Origin: Lachnospiraceae bacterium
GTDB taxonomy: Bacteria; Bacillota; Clostridia; Lachnospirales; Lachnospiraceae
Assembly (NCBI GenBank): GCA_017394885.1
Contig: JAFPWO010000010.1
Span: forward strand, 1-64,000
Length of the DNA: 64,000 nt
Direction: 5' to 3'
In this document: piece after piece, positions 25,317-33,752 of the stretch
Position numbering within the stretch: position 1 is the stretch's first letter
Layout of the letters: every line of letters starts with the position of its first letter
The notes under the pieces: model-generated
The model's database searches: none
What the model was told of the DNA's origin: nothing
Seen by the model: the letters and a program-made list of their open reading frames with translations, nothing else
Position numbers and translations under genes: made by a program

Positions 25317-26033
25317 TTACAGCGCGATGGCGGTCTCCAGTGCCAGCTTCATCATATCCGTCATGGATGTCTGGCGCGCTTCAGCCGAGATCTCCTGCTT
25401 CGTCACAAAGGAATCCGAGATCGTGAGCAGGCAGGCCGCTTTTTTCCCCAGCATATTCGCATTGTGGAACAGGGCGAAGCTTTCCATCTCCACGCAGTCG
25501 GAACCGGTGCGGGCCCGCAGTTCCTGCCAGGTCTCTACCTTGGCATCGGTATAGAAAACGTCGCTGGAGTGGACCCGGCAGGTCTTGCAGGGGATCCCCA
25601 TCTCCTTCGCCTTTTCCTGAATGACGCGGTTGATCTCCGGGCTCGGATATAAGATATGGTCGTCCACCCCGCCCTGGATCTTCGCGAAGCTGGAATCGCT
25701 GAAAGCGGAATCCGCCGCGCAGACGTCCAGCACGTTGAGGTCCGGGCTGTAGGAGCCGGCCGAGCCGATACGGATGATATTCTCCACACCGTAGAAGCTG
25801 TAGAGCTCATAGGAATAGATCCCGATGCTAGGGATGCCCATGCCGGACGCCATCACGGATACCGGCACGTCCTTATAGGTCCCGGTATAGCCGTATACGT
25901 TGCGGACCGAGGTCACCAGCCGGGGGTTTTTCAGGAAATTCAGCGCCACAAACTGCGCGCGCAGCGGATCGCCGGGCATTAAAACGGTCTTCGCGAAATC
26001 GCCGGGGGCCGCACTGTTATGAGGAGTAGACAT
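25317..26033 (-). CDS. deoD: Purine nucleoside phosphorylase, DeoD type
   Basis: This enzyme splits purine nucleosides with phosphate to the base and (deoxy)ribose 1-phosphate. The 238-residue protein has the family N-terminus with TVLMPGDPLRAQFVA, the phosphate-binding IIRIGSAGSYS and the substrate site CVEMESFALF followed by TISDSFV, typical of hexameric DeoD. The ATG at 26033 has AAAGGAG eight bases upstream; the promoter lies 30 bases before it. Salvage of purines links it loosely to hpt at 9.7 kb. Confidence 0.95.
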   Translation of the reverse strand: MSTPHNSAAPGDFAKTVLMPGDPLRAQFVALNFLKNPRLVTSVRNVYGYTGTYKDVPVSVMASGMGIPSIGIYSYELYSFYGVENIIRIGSAGSYSPDLNVLDVCAADSAFSDSSFAKIQGGVDDHILYPSPEINRVIQEKAKEMGIPCKTCRVHSSDVFYTDAKVETWQELRARTGSDCVEMESFALFHNANMLGKKAACLLTISDSFVTKQEISAEARQTSMTDMMKLALETAIAL

Positions 26034-26064
26034 AGAGGTCTCCTTTCGGTCGTGATTTACCTGT

Positions 26065-26093
26065 ATTATAAATGATTCCTTTTCAAAAGGCAA
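26065..26093 (-). promoter_or_regulatory. Promoter of deoD
   Basis: TTGCCT (26093-26088) and a perfect TATAAT (26070-26065) are 17 bases apart on the minus strand, upstream of the deoD start. Confidence 0.8.
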
Positions 26094-26096
26094 AGA

Positions 26097-26120
26097 GAAA
26101 ACGCCGCCGCGCCGGGCGGC
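26097..26120 (-). terminator. Probable intrinsic terminator of the dipeptidase gene
   Basis: GCCGCC and GGCGGC (26103-26120) with a 6-base loop are followed on the minus strand by GTTTTC. It starts seven bases after the dipeptidase stop. The stem is short but fully GC. Confidence 0.6.
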
Positions 26121-26126
26121 CGGGCC

Positions 26127-27587
26127 TTACTGATCCGCGCGGTTGTAGCCGTTTTTCATCCGCTCACTGGCCGTGGCCAGGATCTTTCCGAGCGCTTCCC
26201 CGGTTTCTTTTTCCGCCATCGCGCAAAGCTTCTGATTGGCTTCCTTGATCAGACTGAAGTCGCCGCTTTCCGTCATGCGGCGGTCATACTCGAGCAGGAG
26301 CTGCCGGCCCTTTACGGCGACCGCGTTATGATAGCGCTCGATATTCTGGATGCAGGCGCCGAAGTGCGGGTCCGCCAGCGCGCCGATCAGCCGGCTCGCC
26401 CAGTAGAAATTCTCCGTGGAAGGCGTCAGGCTCACGCGCTGCAGATAGGCCGGAATGCTGTCCGTGTTGGCATACAGCGGAAGCATGGCGCTGAAGGTGG
26501 TGGAACCGAAGCAGATCCATTCGATCCCCTTTATGGCCTCCGGCACGTCGCAGCGGATCTGGCAGAGCACGGTGACCCCGGTCCGGTTGATCCCGATGGG
26601 CCGGTATGCGCCTCGCCGGCCGCTGTCATGGCGGATGTACGGATCGTATTCCGTCCCCTGATAATGCGAGGAAAGCAGATATTTAACGTCCTCCGGCGTC
26701 ACCTTGCGGTCGGGAACCAGGGACCAGGGGATATTGTCGCTTTCCGGCCCGAAATCGGCCTTCCGGCCTTCCCAGCGATAGGAATACGGCGCGAGATAGC
26801 GGCCCATGAACCAGGCGCGGGGCGTATTGTAGATATGGTCCATATCCGTCCGGGAACCGAAGACGTCCCGCGGGTTAAAGCGCTTCTTCTGATTCAGATC
26901 CAGATGATTCTCCCGGATAAAGTCCTTGAGGTCCGCGGAGCAAAGGTTTTCTTTCTGTTCTCCGAACGCATCTTTCAGATCAAATTTATCCATTCCGAAC
27001 TGATTCGGCGCGATCACGCACTCCTCATCCGGGACTTTCCTCGCGATCCAGTGATGGCCACCGATGGTCTCCAGCCACCAGACCTCCTGCTCATCGTTAA
27101 ACGCGATGCCGTTGGATTCATAGGTCCCGTACTGCTCCAGCAGCGCGCCCAGCCGCAGAACGCCTTCCCGCGCGGAGCGGATATACGGCAGCACCAGAAC
27201 GACCATGTCCTCTTCTCCGATGCCGCCGGGCACTTCCTTTTTATTCCCGGCCGCCTTCTGCAGCACAACGAGCGGATCGGCCGACAGCACGCGCGGGTTG
27301 GAGGTGATGGTCTCCGTGGCCGACATGCCGACGTTGGCCGCATTGATCCCGCTCGCGGCCCAGATCCCGTGTTTCGGATCCACGCTCGGGCAGGCGGTAT
27401 AGCGGAGCGGCTCCTTCGGCAGATCGACCTTCACATGGGAGATCTTGCTCACGTAACTTCGGGGCTGGTCCTTCGGCAGAACGACGGTCAGCTTTTTCAC
27501 ATCAAAAAAGCCGTCATCCGTCCGCGCGATCATGGTGGACCCGTCATGGCTGGCTTTCTTTCCGACAAGAATCGTGGTACACGGCAT
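26127..27587 (-). CDS. pepD: C69 family dipeptidase
   Basis: The 486-residue protein resembles PepD of lactobacilli, an N-terminal-nucleophile cysteine dipeptidase. MPCTTILVGKKAS starts the protein, and the Cys at position 3 is the expected nucleophile after trimming. Further family features are DGSTMIARTDDG, AASGINAANVGMSATET and the arginine-containing region around the middle. There is no signal peptide, so it should act in the cytoplasm on imported peptides. The ATG at 27587 was preferred to the one six bases upstream because AGG is seven bases away from it and only one base from the other. Confidence 0.88.
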   Translation of the reverse strand: MPCTTILVGKKASHDGSTMIARTDDGFFDVKKLTVVLPKDQPRSYVSKISHVKVDLPKEPLRYTACPSVDPKHGIWAASGINAANVGMSATETITSNPRVLSADPLVVLQKAAGNKKEVPGGIGEEDMVVLVLPYIRSAREGVLRLGALLEQYGTYESNGIAFNDEQEVWWLETIGGHHWIARKVPDEECVIAPNQFGMDKFDLKDAFGEQKENLCSADLKDFIRENHLDLNQKKRFNPRDVFGSRTDMDHIYNTPRAWFMGRYLAPYSYRWEGRKADFGPESDNIPWSLVPDRKVTPEDVKYLLSSHYQGTEYDPYIRHDSGRRGAYRPIGINRTGVTVLCQIRCDVPEAIKGIEWICFGSTTFSAMLPLYANTDSIPAYLQRVSLTPSTENFYWASRLIGALADPHFGACIQNIERYHNAVAVKGRQLLLEYDRRMTESGDFSLIKEANQKLCAMAEKETGEALGKILATASERMKNGYNRADQ

Positions 27588-27628
27588 AATCATTCCTCAC
27601 TTCACTGTTTTTTCAGATCTTACGTTTC

Positions 27629-27657
27629 AGTGTATCACGCCGCGGCGGCCGCTTCAA
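27629..27657 (-). promoter_or_regulatory. Probable promoter of the dipeptidase gene
   Basis: TTGAAG (27657-27652) and TACACT (27634-27629) are 17 bases apart on the minus strand, with TGA before the -10. It lies 42 bases before the ATG. Confidence 0.6.
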
Positions 27658-27720
27658 TCCTTTTATGCCGCTGCATGGGCCGCGTTTATCCCTCCCGTTC
27701 CGTTATAAACAGTTTGAAAC

Positions 27721-27749
27721 TTGATTCCCCGCGCCGGGCGGGCTATAAT
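27721..27749 (+). promoter_or_regulatory. Promoter of murI
   Basis: TTGATT at 27721 and a perfect TATAAT at 27744 are 17 bases apart, 28 bases before the murI ATG and just ahead of a GGAGG site. Confidence 0.85.
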
Positions 27750-27776
27750 AGGGGCAGTAATGGAGGTATTCGTATT

Positions 27777-28550
27777 ATGAAAGCATCTGATCCGATCGTG
27801 GTCTTCGACTCCGGTCTCGGCGGCATCAGCGTACTCAAGAAGCTGGTTGCCGTCATGCCCAATGAGAATTATTTATATTTCGGCGACTCCGCCAACGCTC
27901 CCTACGGTCCCCGCACGACCGAAAGGATCCAGAAACTGACGGTGGAAGCCATCCGCTCGCTGCTGCCGGATCATCCGAAGGCAGTCGTGATCGCCTGCAA
28001 TACGGCAACGGCGGCGGCGCTCGGCAACGTGGAAGCGCTCTGTCCGGATATTCCCGTGATCGGGATCCGTCCCGCCGTTCTGCGCGCGGAAGCCGCCGGC
28101 TGCCGGCGCATTCTGTCTCTGGCGACCGCCAGCACGCTGGCCTCGGCGTCCTATCAGGCGCAGCTGAAAGATCTTAAGCCTGAGACGGAAGTGGTGTCCG
28201 TGGCCTGCCCCGGCATCGTCTCCTATGTGGAGAGCCTGAAAAAGGATCCGACCCATTTCCTGCATTATCTGAGAGAGCTGCTCCTGCCGGTCTTTGAAAA
28301 GCCCGTCGACGGCGTGGTGCTGGGCTGCACCCATTTTCCTTTTGCCAAGCAGGAACTCTGTGAGGCCCTGGACCGGGAACTGACCTTCTTTGACGCCAGC
28401 ATCGAAGTCGCGCAGAAGGTCAAAGAGATCCTGACCGTCAAAGACTGGCGCAATCTGGACCAGCGAAGCGGCAGCATTACCTTTATCAACAGCCTTTGCA
28501 GCCAGGATATGCTGGCCTTCTCCTGGTCGCTTCTGGCGCTGGACTGCTGA
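27777..28550 (+). CDS. murI: Glutamate racemase
   Basis: MurI makes D-glutamate for peptidoglycan. The 257-residue protein shows the two catalytic cysteines in ACNTAT (Cys73) and LGCTHF (Cys183), with VVFDSGLGG at the start and YFGDSANAPYG. The frame stays open for 1.4 kb upstream, antisense to the dipeptidase gene, but the ATG at 27777 follows a clear promoter and GGAGG, so the upstream part is not coding. The C-terminal part is a little shorter than in many homologues. A strong terminator follows. Confidence 0.94.
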   Translation: MKASDPIVVFDSGLGGISVLKKLVAVMPNENYLYFGDSANAPYGPRTTERIQKLTVEAIRSLLPDHPKAVVIACNTATAAALGNVEALCPDIPVIGIRPAVLRAEAAGCRRILSLATASTLASASYQAQLKDLKPETEVVSVACPGIVSYVESLKKDPTHFLHYLRELLLPVFEKPVDGVVLGCTHFPFAKQELCEALDRELTFFDASIEVAQKVKEILTVKDWRNLDQRSGSITFINSLCSQDMLAFSWSLLALDC

Positions 28551-28570
28551 GAGGACCGCATCCCCATACA

Positions 28571-28616
28571 GAGAAGCCCCGGCGACACAGAATCTGTGTC
28601 ACCGGGGCCTCTTTTT
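28571..28616 (+). terminator. Intrinsic terminator of murI
   Basis: GCCCCGG pairs with CCGGGGC and GACACAG with CTGTGTC, with one mismatch between them and a 3-base loop; CTCTTTTT follows. It may also serve the convergent minus-strand gene that ends at 28635. Confidence 0.88.
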
Positions 28617-28634
28617 CATTCTTTTTCTGAAAAA

Positions 28635-29876
28635 TTAACGATTGTAGGTCCCGTCGTTCAGGTACGCCAGCAGCTCTTCCTTCGACATGTTGTCGATGCC
28701 GAGATAGGCCAGATTGTAGCGGCTCTCCTCGAAGAAGTTCTTCTGATGCATCGCGCCGGCCAGAACGATCATGGAATCGATGATCGGGGTCGGTACGCCG
28801 TAGGCCACGCCGAGATCGTGATAGACCTTGCAGCCGATCGGGACGTCTTCCGTCATGTAGCGGTGATGGATGCTGTTCGGGCCGGTATTGCCTTCGTCGG
28901 AGGGCTGATCCAGCGGGAACACCACGTTGTCGTCACCGTTCTCATCCAGGCCCATGTATTCCTGGGTCAGCACGCTGCGGCGGGAGAAGAACATCTGCTT
29001 CTTATACTTGGGCACGCCCACGCCGATGGCTTCCGCCAACGCGATCTCTTCATTGTAGAACTGATACTGCACTTCGCAGATCGAAGGGCACAGGCCGTGG
29101 GAATACATGGAATAGGTGTTGTGATCGTAGCCGCCGAAAATGACGCCCCAGTTTTCCATGGTGGAAACGCCCAGGACCGTGGCCGGTACGTGGATGACCG
29201 GGTTCACGTTCGCGAAGTCGATATCCAGCACGGTATTGCCGACGGTAGGGCCGTCGCCCTGGGTCACGGCGTCCATGCAGGGAAGGTACTTCGAGGCTTC
29301 GATGAAATCTTCCGTATCGGTCATGGGAAGGGCGGCGCCGCGCAGGGTGATCGCACGGTATTTCGCGGCCACGTGCGGGAAGAGGCACTTGCCGATGCTC
29401 TCGATCCGGGTTCCGTACGGGGCGGAGGACCAGCCGCCGACGATGACCTTCTTCGTGCAGCCCGCTTCGCGCATCAGCTTTCTGAGCAGCAGGCAGCCGA
29501 AGTTGTCCGCGAAAATATTGACGACCTGGCCGTCTTCCAGATACGGGATCATGGCCCGGAACATCGCTTCATGGCCCCAGGAGCCGCAGGCAACGATGAT
29601 ATGGCCGGCGCCTTTCACTACCTTTTCAATATCGGTGGAGATCACGTCCAGGAAAGCACGGCCCGAACGCTCGAAGCAGTACTTATTGCGCTGGATCCCG
29701 TCAAAGAGGATCCCCGTCTTGTCCAGATCCTTTAACGACTTTTCCGCGAAAGGCATAACGTCAAAGAGACGCACTTCCCGCCCCGCCAGCTTGATATCCG
29801 CCGCGCAGGTCTTGCCGACCGCACCGCCGCCGAGTACCGCGACGGGCATTTCCTTCAAATACTCCATTTTGCTCAT
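28635..29876 (-). CDS. Octopine/nopaline (opine) dehydrogenase family protein
   Basis: The 413-residue protein has an N-terminal Rossmann domain with VAVLGGGAVGKTCAADI (about residues 12-28) and a helical C-terminal domain of the opine dehydrogenase type, with GPTVGNTVLDIDFANVNPVIHVP in the middle. Opine dehydrogenases reductively couple an amino acid and an oxoacid, or run in reverse. The substrates here are unknown, and the family is broad. It is divergent from a LysR regulator 144 bases away and is followed, on the other side of that regulator, by an MmgE/PrpD gene, so the three probably form one regulated unit. A promoter and an AGGAGAG site precede it. Confidence 0.78.
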   Translation of the reverse strand: MSKMEYLKEMPVAVLGGGAVGKTCAADIKLAGREVRLFDVMPFAEKSLKDLDKTGILFDGIQRNKYCFERSGRAFLDVISTDIEKVVKGAGHIIVACGSWGHEAMFRAMIPYLEDGQVVNIFADNFGCLLLRKLMREAGCTKKVIVGGWSSAPYGTRIESIGKCLFPHVAAKYRAITLRGAALPMTDTEDFIEASKYLPCMDAVTQGDGPTVGNTVLDIDFANVNPVIHVPATVLGVSTMENWGVIFGGYDHNTYSMYSHGLCPSICEVQYQFYNEEIALAEAIGVGVPKYKKQMFFSRRSVLTQEYMGLDENGDDNVVFPLDQPSDEGNTGPNSIHHRYMTEDVPIGCKVYHDLGVAYGVPTPIIDSMIVLAGAMHQKNFFEESRYNLAYLGIDNMSKEELLAYLNDGTYNR

Positions 29877-29941
29877 GCTGCATTCTCTCCTTTTGATTGA
29901 TTATTTTTTACGTTCCTATTAATTTCCCCTATGCAAAATTC

Positions 29942-29970
29942 ATGATACATGATATAAATTGATTTGTAAA
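29942..29970 (-). promoter_or_regulatory. Probable promoter of the opine dehydrogenase gene in an AT-rich divergent region
   Basis: TTTACA (29970-29965) and TATCAT (29947-29942) are 17 bases apart on the minus strand. The whole stretch 29930-30000 is much richer in A and T than its surroundings and is the likely place for the LysR protein to bind, but I could not define a single convincing T-N11-A operator. Confidence 0.6.
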
Positions 29971-30020
29971 ATAAATGATAATAATCCCAACCATCATTAT
30001 TCTTGAAGGATCGTGTTTCT

Positions 30021-30920
30021 ATGGATATTCAAAGTCTGGAGACTTTTCTGCAGGTCGCCCATCTTGAAAACTTTACCAAAACCGCGGAGGTCATGAACTA
30101 CGCGCAGTCTACCGTTACCATGCAGATCAAGCGCCTGGAACAGGAGCTCGGCTTCCCGCTGTTCGAGCGGATCGGCCGGAAAAACCATCTGACCGCGGCC
30201 GGCGAGGCTTTCCTGCCGCAGGCCGCCGAGATCCTGCGTATTCTCCAGAAGGTACGCGCCCTGAATATCAACTCCGCCGAGATCCAGGGCACGCTGCGCA
30301 TCGGCGTACTGGAATCCATCATGTTCACCGCGATCCTGGCCGTGCTGCCGCAGTTTTCCGTGCAGTTTCCCAATATCGACGTCATGCTGAAGATCGGGCA
30401 GTCGACCGAGCTGCTCACGCTCCTCAAGCAGAATCAGCTGGATTTTATTTACATCTCCAATTCGATGAATACCGATAAAATGCTGCACTGCTGCTACCGC
30501 CGGGCCGAGGAGATCATTTTCACCGCCTGGTCCGGGCATCCGCTGGCGCGGCGGAAAAAGATCCCGATCGCGGAGCTGCTGCACTATCCCTTTATCGTGG
30601 CGGAGCCGAGCGGCCGCTGCTACAGCCGTCTCCAGGAGATCGCCGGGGAGCAGAACATCACGCTGCGTCATTCGGTGATCGTGGACAATATTCATGCGAT
30701 CGCCACGCTCCAGCTCAATACCGACAAGATCTCCTTCCTTCCCGCGTATTCTCTGGAAAAGCAGCTGAACCGCGGCGAGCTGGTCCGGCTCGACGTGGAT
30801 CTGCCCCCTCAGATCTATTACAGCCAGATCCTCTATCACAACAACAAGTGGATCCCGCCGTACATGGAAGCCTTTATCGATCTGGTACGGATCGCAAGGC
30901 CCGAAAAAGCGGAGATCTGA
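30021..30920 (+). CDS. LysR family transcriptional regulator
   Basis: The 299-residue regulator starts with a winged helix-turn-helix (about residues 1-60, with FTKTAEVMNYAQSTVTMQIKRL cut by family consensus positions A-x-x-x-x-x-Q-S-x-x-S/T). A co-inducer-binding domain begins near GTLRIGV and runs to the end. The ATG at 30021 has AAGGA ten bases upstream; a TTG six codons earlier has none. It is divergent from the opine dehydrogenase gene and convergent with the MmgE/PrpD gene, with only five bases between the stops. By the habit of the family it should control the divergent gene and perhaps itself. Confidence 0.92.
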   Translation: MDIQSLETFLQVAHLENFTKTAEVMNYAQSTVTMQIKRLEQELGFPLFERIGRKNHLTAAGEAFLPQAAEILRILQKVRALNINSAEIQGTLRIGVLESIMFTAILAVLPQFSVQFPNIDVMLKIGQSTELLTLLKQNQLDFIYISNSMNTDKMLHCCYRRAEEIIFTAWSGHPLARRKKIPIAELLHYPFIVAEPSGRCYSRLQEIAGEQNITLRHSVIVDNIHAIATLQLNTDKISFLPAYSLEKQLNRGELVRLDVDLPPQIYYSQILYHNNKWIPPYMEAFIDLVRIARPEKAEI

Positions 30921-30925
30921 TGTGC

Positions 30926-32266
30926 TCAGATATCCTGTTTTAACAGTTCGTTGATCCGGGCCACCAGCGCGCGCACCGGCGTATCCGGCGCTTCCGTCAT
31001 GGTCTTCAGCAGTTCTTCCTGCGCTTCAGGCTCCAGCATCGGGGCCGTGATCCGCTTGAACTTTTCAAGGATCCAGTCCAGGTTCAGTTCCGGATCATCC
31101 GGTTCCCCGGCGGCTTCGTAGACTTTGGACAGGAAGGTCCTGCCGTCCTTCAGGAAGATCTCCACCTTCGCCAGCCGTTTGCCCGGGAAGAGCTTATCCA
31201 GCTCGGGATCCACTTCGAATTCCAGCCGCTTCATCATGTCCAGCACGTCCTCGTTGGTCAGTGCTTCTTCGCGGATCTGGTTGAAGCCGACGTCGCCGTG
31301 GATCAGCGCGCTCGCGATCGGGAAGGCGATATTGTACTGCGCCTCATCCGTCTCATGCGGCACGATCTTGCTTAAAAGCGCCGCGGACTGGAAGGTCTTG
31401 ATCTTGACGTGCTCCACATCCTTGCCGGTAAACCCGTTGTCCCGCATCAGATCCTGGCAGGCGCGGATCGGCTGATGCGCCCAGCGGCAGCAGGTATAGG
31501 GTTTGTAGTACAGATCCGTCACATAGAAGACCTTGCCCAGGCTGTCCAGATATTCATGATATTTCGGATCTTCCAGCAGATGGGTCTTTCCGGAGGTTCC
31601 GTTTAGGGTCTCCAGCACCGCCATCGTCCCGACCAGCGCACCGAACGGAGTGCCGTCCTTATTCATGGACGGATATTCCACCGCGCGCATGACCGGGGTC
31701 ATCGGGGCGTGGAAATCGGCTACGGACAACGCATTGTTGAGCTGCTTCTCATCCAGGCCCAGGATCCGTCCGATGCCGGCCGCCGTGCCGAATGCGCCGT
31801 ACGCGCCGGTGCTGTGCAGGAAGCCGTAATGATCCTGCATGGCCAGGGCCCAGCGGATCGCGGTCTCGTAGCAGACCGCCAGGGCAGTCAGATAATCCCG
31901 CCAGCTCAGGTCCTTCTGCAGCGCCGCCGCCAGCGTGCCGGCCACGAAAGAAGTCCCCGGGTGGCCGCAGATCGGCTTGAAACCGTCGTCGATATCAAAG
32001 GAATTGCTGGCGTGGCCCATCGCGATGGCAGCGCCTAAAAGGTTGTAGCGGTTCGGGCTGCCCACGACCGGGATATCCCCGCTCATGCCCATGCTCAGCG
32101 CAAGCTTCTCCCCGGCTTCAAACTGTTTGCCGTAGCTGCCCAGGATCAGGGCCATCGTCAGATCGATCCCGCTCATGAGGACATGGGTCTTCGCGTCCTC
32201 GGACAGATTTTCCCACTTCGTATCCAGAATGTACCGCTCGGTTCTGTAATCCGTAATAAATTCCAT
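30926..32266 (-). CDS. MmgE/PrpD family protein
   Basis: The 446-residue soluble protein belongs to the family of 2-methylcitrate dehydratase, cis-aconitate decarboxylase and iminodisuccinate epimerase. Features are the N-terminal helical domain with GSPNRYNLLGAAIAMGHASN, followed by DIDDGFKPICGHPGTSFVAG, and the mixed lid domain with YKPYTCCRWAHQPIRA. No methylcitrate synthase or lyase is nearby, so the 2-methylcitrate cycle is unlikely and the substrate is open. A strong promoter precedes it. It lies end to end with a LysR gene that is divergent from an opine-dehydrogenase-like gene, which suggests metabolism of an amino-acid-derived di- or tricarboxylate. Confidence 0.85.
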   Translation of the reverse strand: MEFITDYRTERYILDTKWENLSEDAKTHVLMSGIDLTMALILGSYGKQFEAGEKLALSMGMSGDIPVVGSPNRYNLLGAAIAMGHASNSFDIDDGFKPICGHPGTSFVAGTLAAALQKDLSWRDYLTALAVCYETAIRWALAMQDHYGFLHSTGAYGAFGTAAGIGRILGLDEKQLNNALSVADFHAPMTPVMRAVEYPSMNKDGTPFGALVGTMAVLETLNGTSGKTHLLEDPKYHEYLDSLGKVFYVTDLYYKPYTCCRWAHQPIRACQDLMRDNGFTGKDVEHVKIKTFQSAALLSKIVPHETDEAQYNIAFPIASALIHGDVGFNQIREEALTNEDVLDMMKRLEFEVDPELDKLFPGKRLAKVEIFLKDGRTFLSKVYEAAGEPDDPELNLDWILEKFKRITAPMLEPEAQEELLKTMTEAPDTPVRALVARINELLKQDI

Positions 32267-32315
32267 GGCATCTCCTTTTTTTAGTAATTGAATTTACGTA
32301 TACTCTGTTGTTTTC

Positions 32316-32345
32316 ATCATAGTATACGGAAAAAAAGAATGTCAA
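32316..32345 (-). promoter_or_regulatory. Promoter of the MmgE/PrpD gene
   Basis: A perfect TTGACA (32345-32340) and TATGAT (32321-32316) are 18 bases apart on the minus strand, about 50 bases before the ATG. The upstream flank is A- and T-rich. Confidence 0.7.
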
Positions 32346-32382
32346 ATTTAGAATAATGATGGAAAAAATCACGGAAAATGAT

Positions 32383-32408
32383 AATAAGGCCGCCGCAGCG
32401 GCCTTATT
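32383..32408 (-). terminator. Intrinsic terminator of the eut operon
   Basis: A perfect 11-base-pair stem (32383-32393 with 32398-32408) with a 4-base loop overlaps the eutP stop codon and is followed on the minus strand by an AT-rich tail. It ends the 13-kb BMC gene series. Confidence 0.72.
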
Positions 32409-32838
32409 CTGTCTCCGAAAGGAATTCGATGAGCGGCTCCATGCCTGTCCCCGAGATGGAATCGATCACAAAGATCGGATGCGCGCCGGCCAGCTCCAGC
32501 AGCTCTTTCGCCTGCCGGATCTGCTTTTCCGTGGCGAGGTCGGCTTTGGTCACCACCCCGGCTACCGGCAGCATGAACGAGGAGGCCTGGCCCGGCGAAT
32601 ACATAAAGCGTTCCAACAGCGGATCGATCAGGAACAGCACCAGCTCCGTCCCGGTCGCCGTCACCATAAGGCTGCGCAGGAAGGAGCGGTGTTCCAGATA
32701 TTCCCCCGGGGTATCGACCGTATGATTGACGACCTCCAGTGCCTGGGTCTTTTTATAGATCTGCTTTAGTCCGTTGAGGCGCTGGCACAGCGTCGTTTTC
32801 CCGCAGGAAACGGTCCCGATCAGAATAATCTTTTTCAT
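32404..32838 (-). CDS. eutP: EutP/PduV family small GTPase-like protein
   Basis: The 144-residue protein has a P-loop GTVSCGKTT (about 8-16), the G3 motif DTPGEY (42-47) and the G4-type TKAD (97-100). EutP and PduV proteins occur in ethanolamine and propanediol BMC operons, and Salmonella EutP has been reported to have acetate kinase activity, which would let acetyl phosphate from PduL yield ATP. It is the last gene of the operon, and its start overlaps the eutS stop by four bases. Whether it acts as GTPase, acetate kinase or in organelle placement cannot be told from sequence. Confidence 0.9.
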   Translation of the reverse strand: MKKIILIGTVSCGKTTLCQRLNGLKQIYKKTQALEVVNHTVDTPGEYLEHRSFLRSLMVTATGTELVLFLIDPLLERFMYSPGQASSFMLPVAGVVTKADLATEKQIRQAKELLELAGAHPIFVIDSISGTGMEPLIEFLSETE

Positions 32839-33188
32839 GAGCGCGTGATCTCCGCCGGCGCGAAGTGCAGGGTCTCCGTCAGAACGCGGAGCACCCCTTT
32901 CAGCCCGGCTTCCACCGCGGCCGTCTCCCCGCTGATGACCAGGGAGCCGTTAAAGCGGTCGACGAACACGACCTCCACGTCCGCCGCCTTGGTGGCGGCG
33001 TCGGCCCCGATGATCGCGCCTTCGCTCGGCGTGATGGTCATGATGCCGAGCGCGCCTTCCACCTCGCCGATCAGTCCCAGCTTCTTATACAGGGAAGTAT
33101 CCGGATTCGCGATCAGATGCGCCAGCGTGACCTGCTTGCCCGGAACAAATTCCTGAATTATTCGTTTTTTCTCATCCAGTTCGATCAT
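32835..33188 (-). CDS. eutS: BMC shell protein EutS (circularly permuted hexamer type)
   Basis: EutS and PduU are single-domain BMC-H shell proteins whose fold is circularly permuted. The 117-residue protein begins with the extended N-terminal strand region IIQEFVPGKQVTLAHLIANP, then GIMTITPSEGAIIGADAATKAADVEVVFVDRF and SLVISGETAAVEAGL, the usual EutS/PduU order. It would form bent hexamers in the shell, perhaps at edges. It lies between the PduT-like gene and eutP with short spacing and a shared ATGA junction. Confidence 0.93.
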   Translation of the reverse strand: MIELDEKKRIIQEFVPGKQVTLAHLIANPDTSLYKKLGLIGEVEGALGIMTITPSEGAIIGADAATKAADVEVVFVDRFNGSLVISGETAAVEAGLKGVLRVLTETLHFAPAEITRS

Positions 33189-33200
33189 GGAAGTTCCTCC

Positions 33201-33746
33201 TTACATCAGTGTCTCCAGAAGCTCCGGATGCGGGCTGGGTATCACCACGGAGGATAACACCATGCCTTCCGCGTTCGGGGTATGGATGCCGCAGGCGATC
33301 GCTTCCCGCACGGCGGCGACCTCGCCGGTGAGCACCACGAAGGATTTTCCGCCGATCCCGGTCCCCAGGCGTACGTCCACCAGTTCCACGTCGGCTGCCT
33401 TCACCGCGGCGTCCGCGCCGTACACCGAAGCCGTCACCGAGTAGAACTCCATGACGCCGACCGCGCTCATCCGCTCCGGAAAGCCGGTCATGTTGATCGC
33501 CTTCACGACCTGTGGGTCGATATTTGGGATCACGCAGTGGTCCACGACCGTCCCGCCGCCCAGCGCGCATCCGGCGTCCACCGAGGACTGCACCGCGGCC
33601 ACCTCCCCGGTGAACAGCATATAGTATTTTCCCGGGCATCCGGCTTTTGCGAAGAGCATATGGACGTCGGCCGTCTTCAGCACGATATCCGCAGTCTCCA
33701 CGCCTTTCGCGATGCTGTTTAATTCCAGAAAACCAATGCTTTCCAT
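33201..33746 (-). CDS. pduT: Tandem-domain BMC shell protein, PduT-like with iron-sulfur cysteine
   Basis: Two BMC domains lie in tandem (about 1-90 and 95-181). The first carries CPGKY with Cys37 at the place where PduT of Salmonella and Citrobacter holds a [4Fe-4S] cluster at the trimer's three-fold pore. Such proteins may move electrons through the shell. The upstream gene encodes a PduS-like iron-sulfur flavoprotein, its known partner, which supports the call. The gene lies 13 bases before eutS. Salmonella eut operons have no equivalent; this pair is borrowed from pdu-type compartments. Confidence 0.87.
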   Translation of the reverse strand: MESIGFLELNSIAKGVETADIVLKTADVHMLFAKAGCPGKYYMLFTGEVAAVQSSVDAGCALGGGTVVDHCVIPNIDPQVVKAINMTGFPERMSAVGVMEFYSVTASVYGADAAVKAADVELVDVRLGTGIGGKSFVVLTGEVAAVREAIACGIHTPNAEGMVLSSVVIPSPHPELLETLM

Positions 33747-33752
33747 GCTTGT

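Noticed and set aside
26328-27776. An upstream extension of the murI frame of nearly 500 codons
   Set aside because: It is antisense to the dipeptidase gene; the promoter and GGAGG just before 27777 fix the true start.
30926-32266. 2-methylcitrate dehydratase (prpD) as a firm call
   Set aside because: No prpB or prpC lies nearby and the family has several different activities, so only the family name is given.
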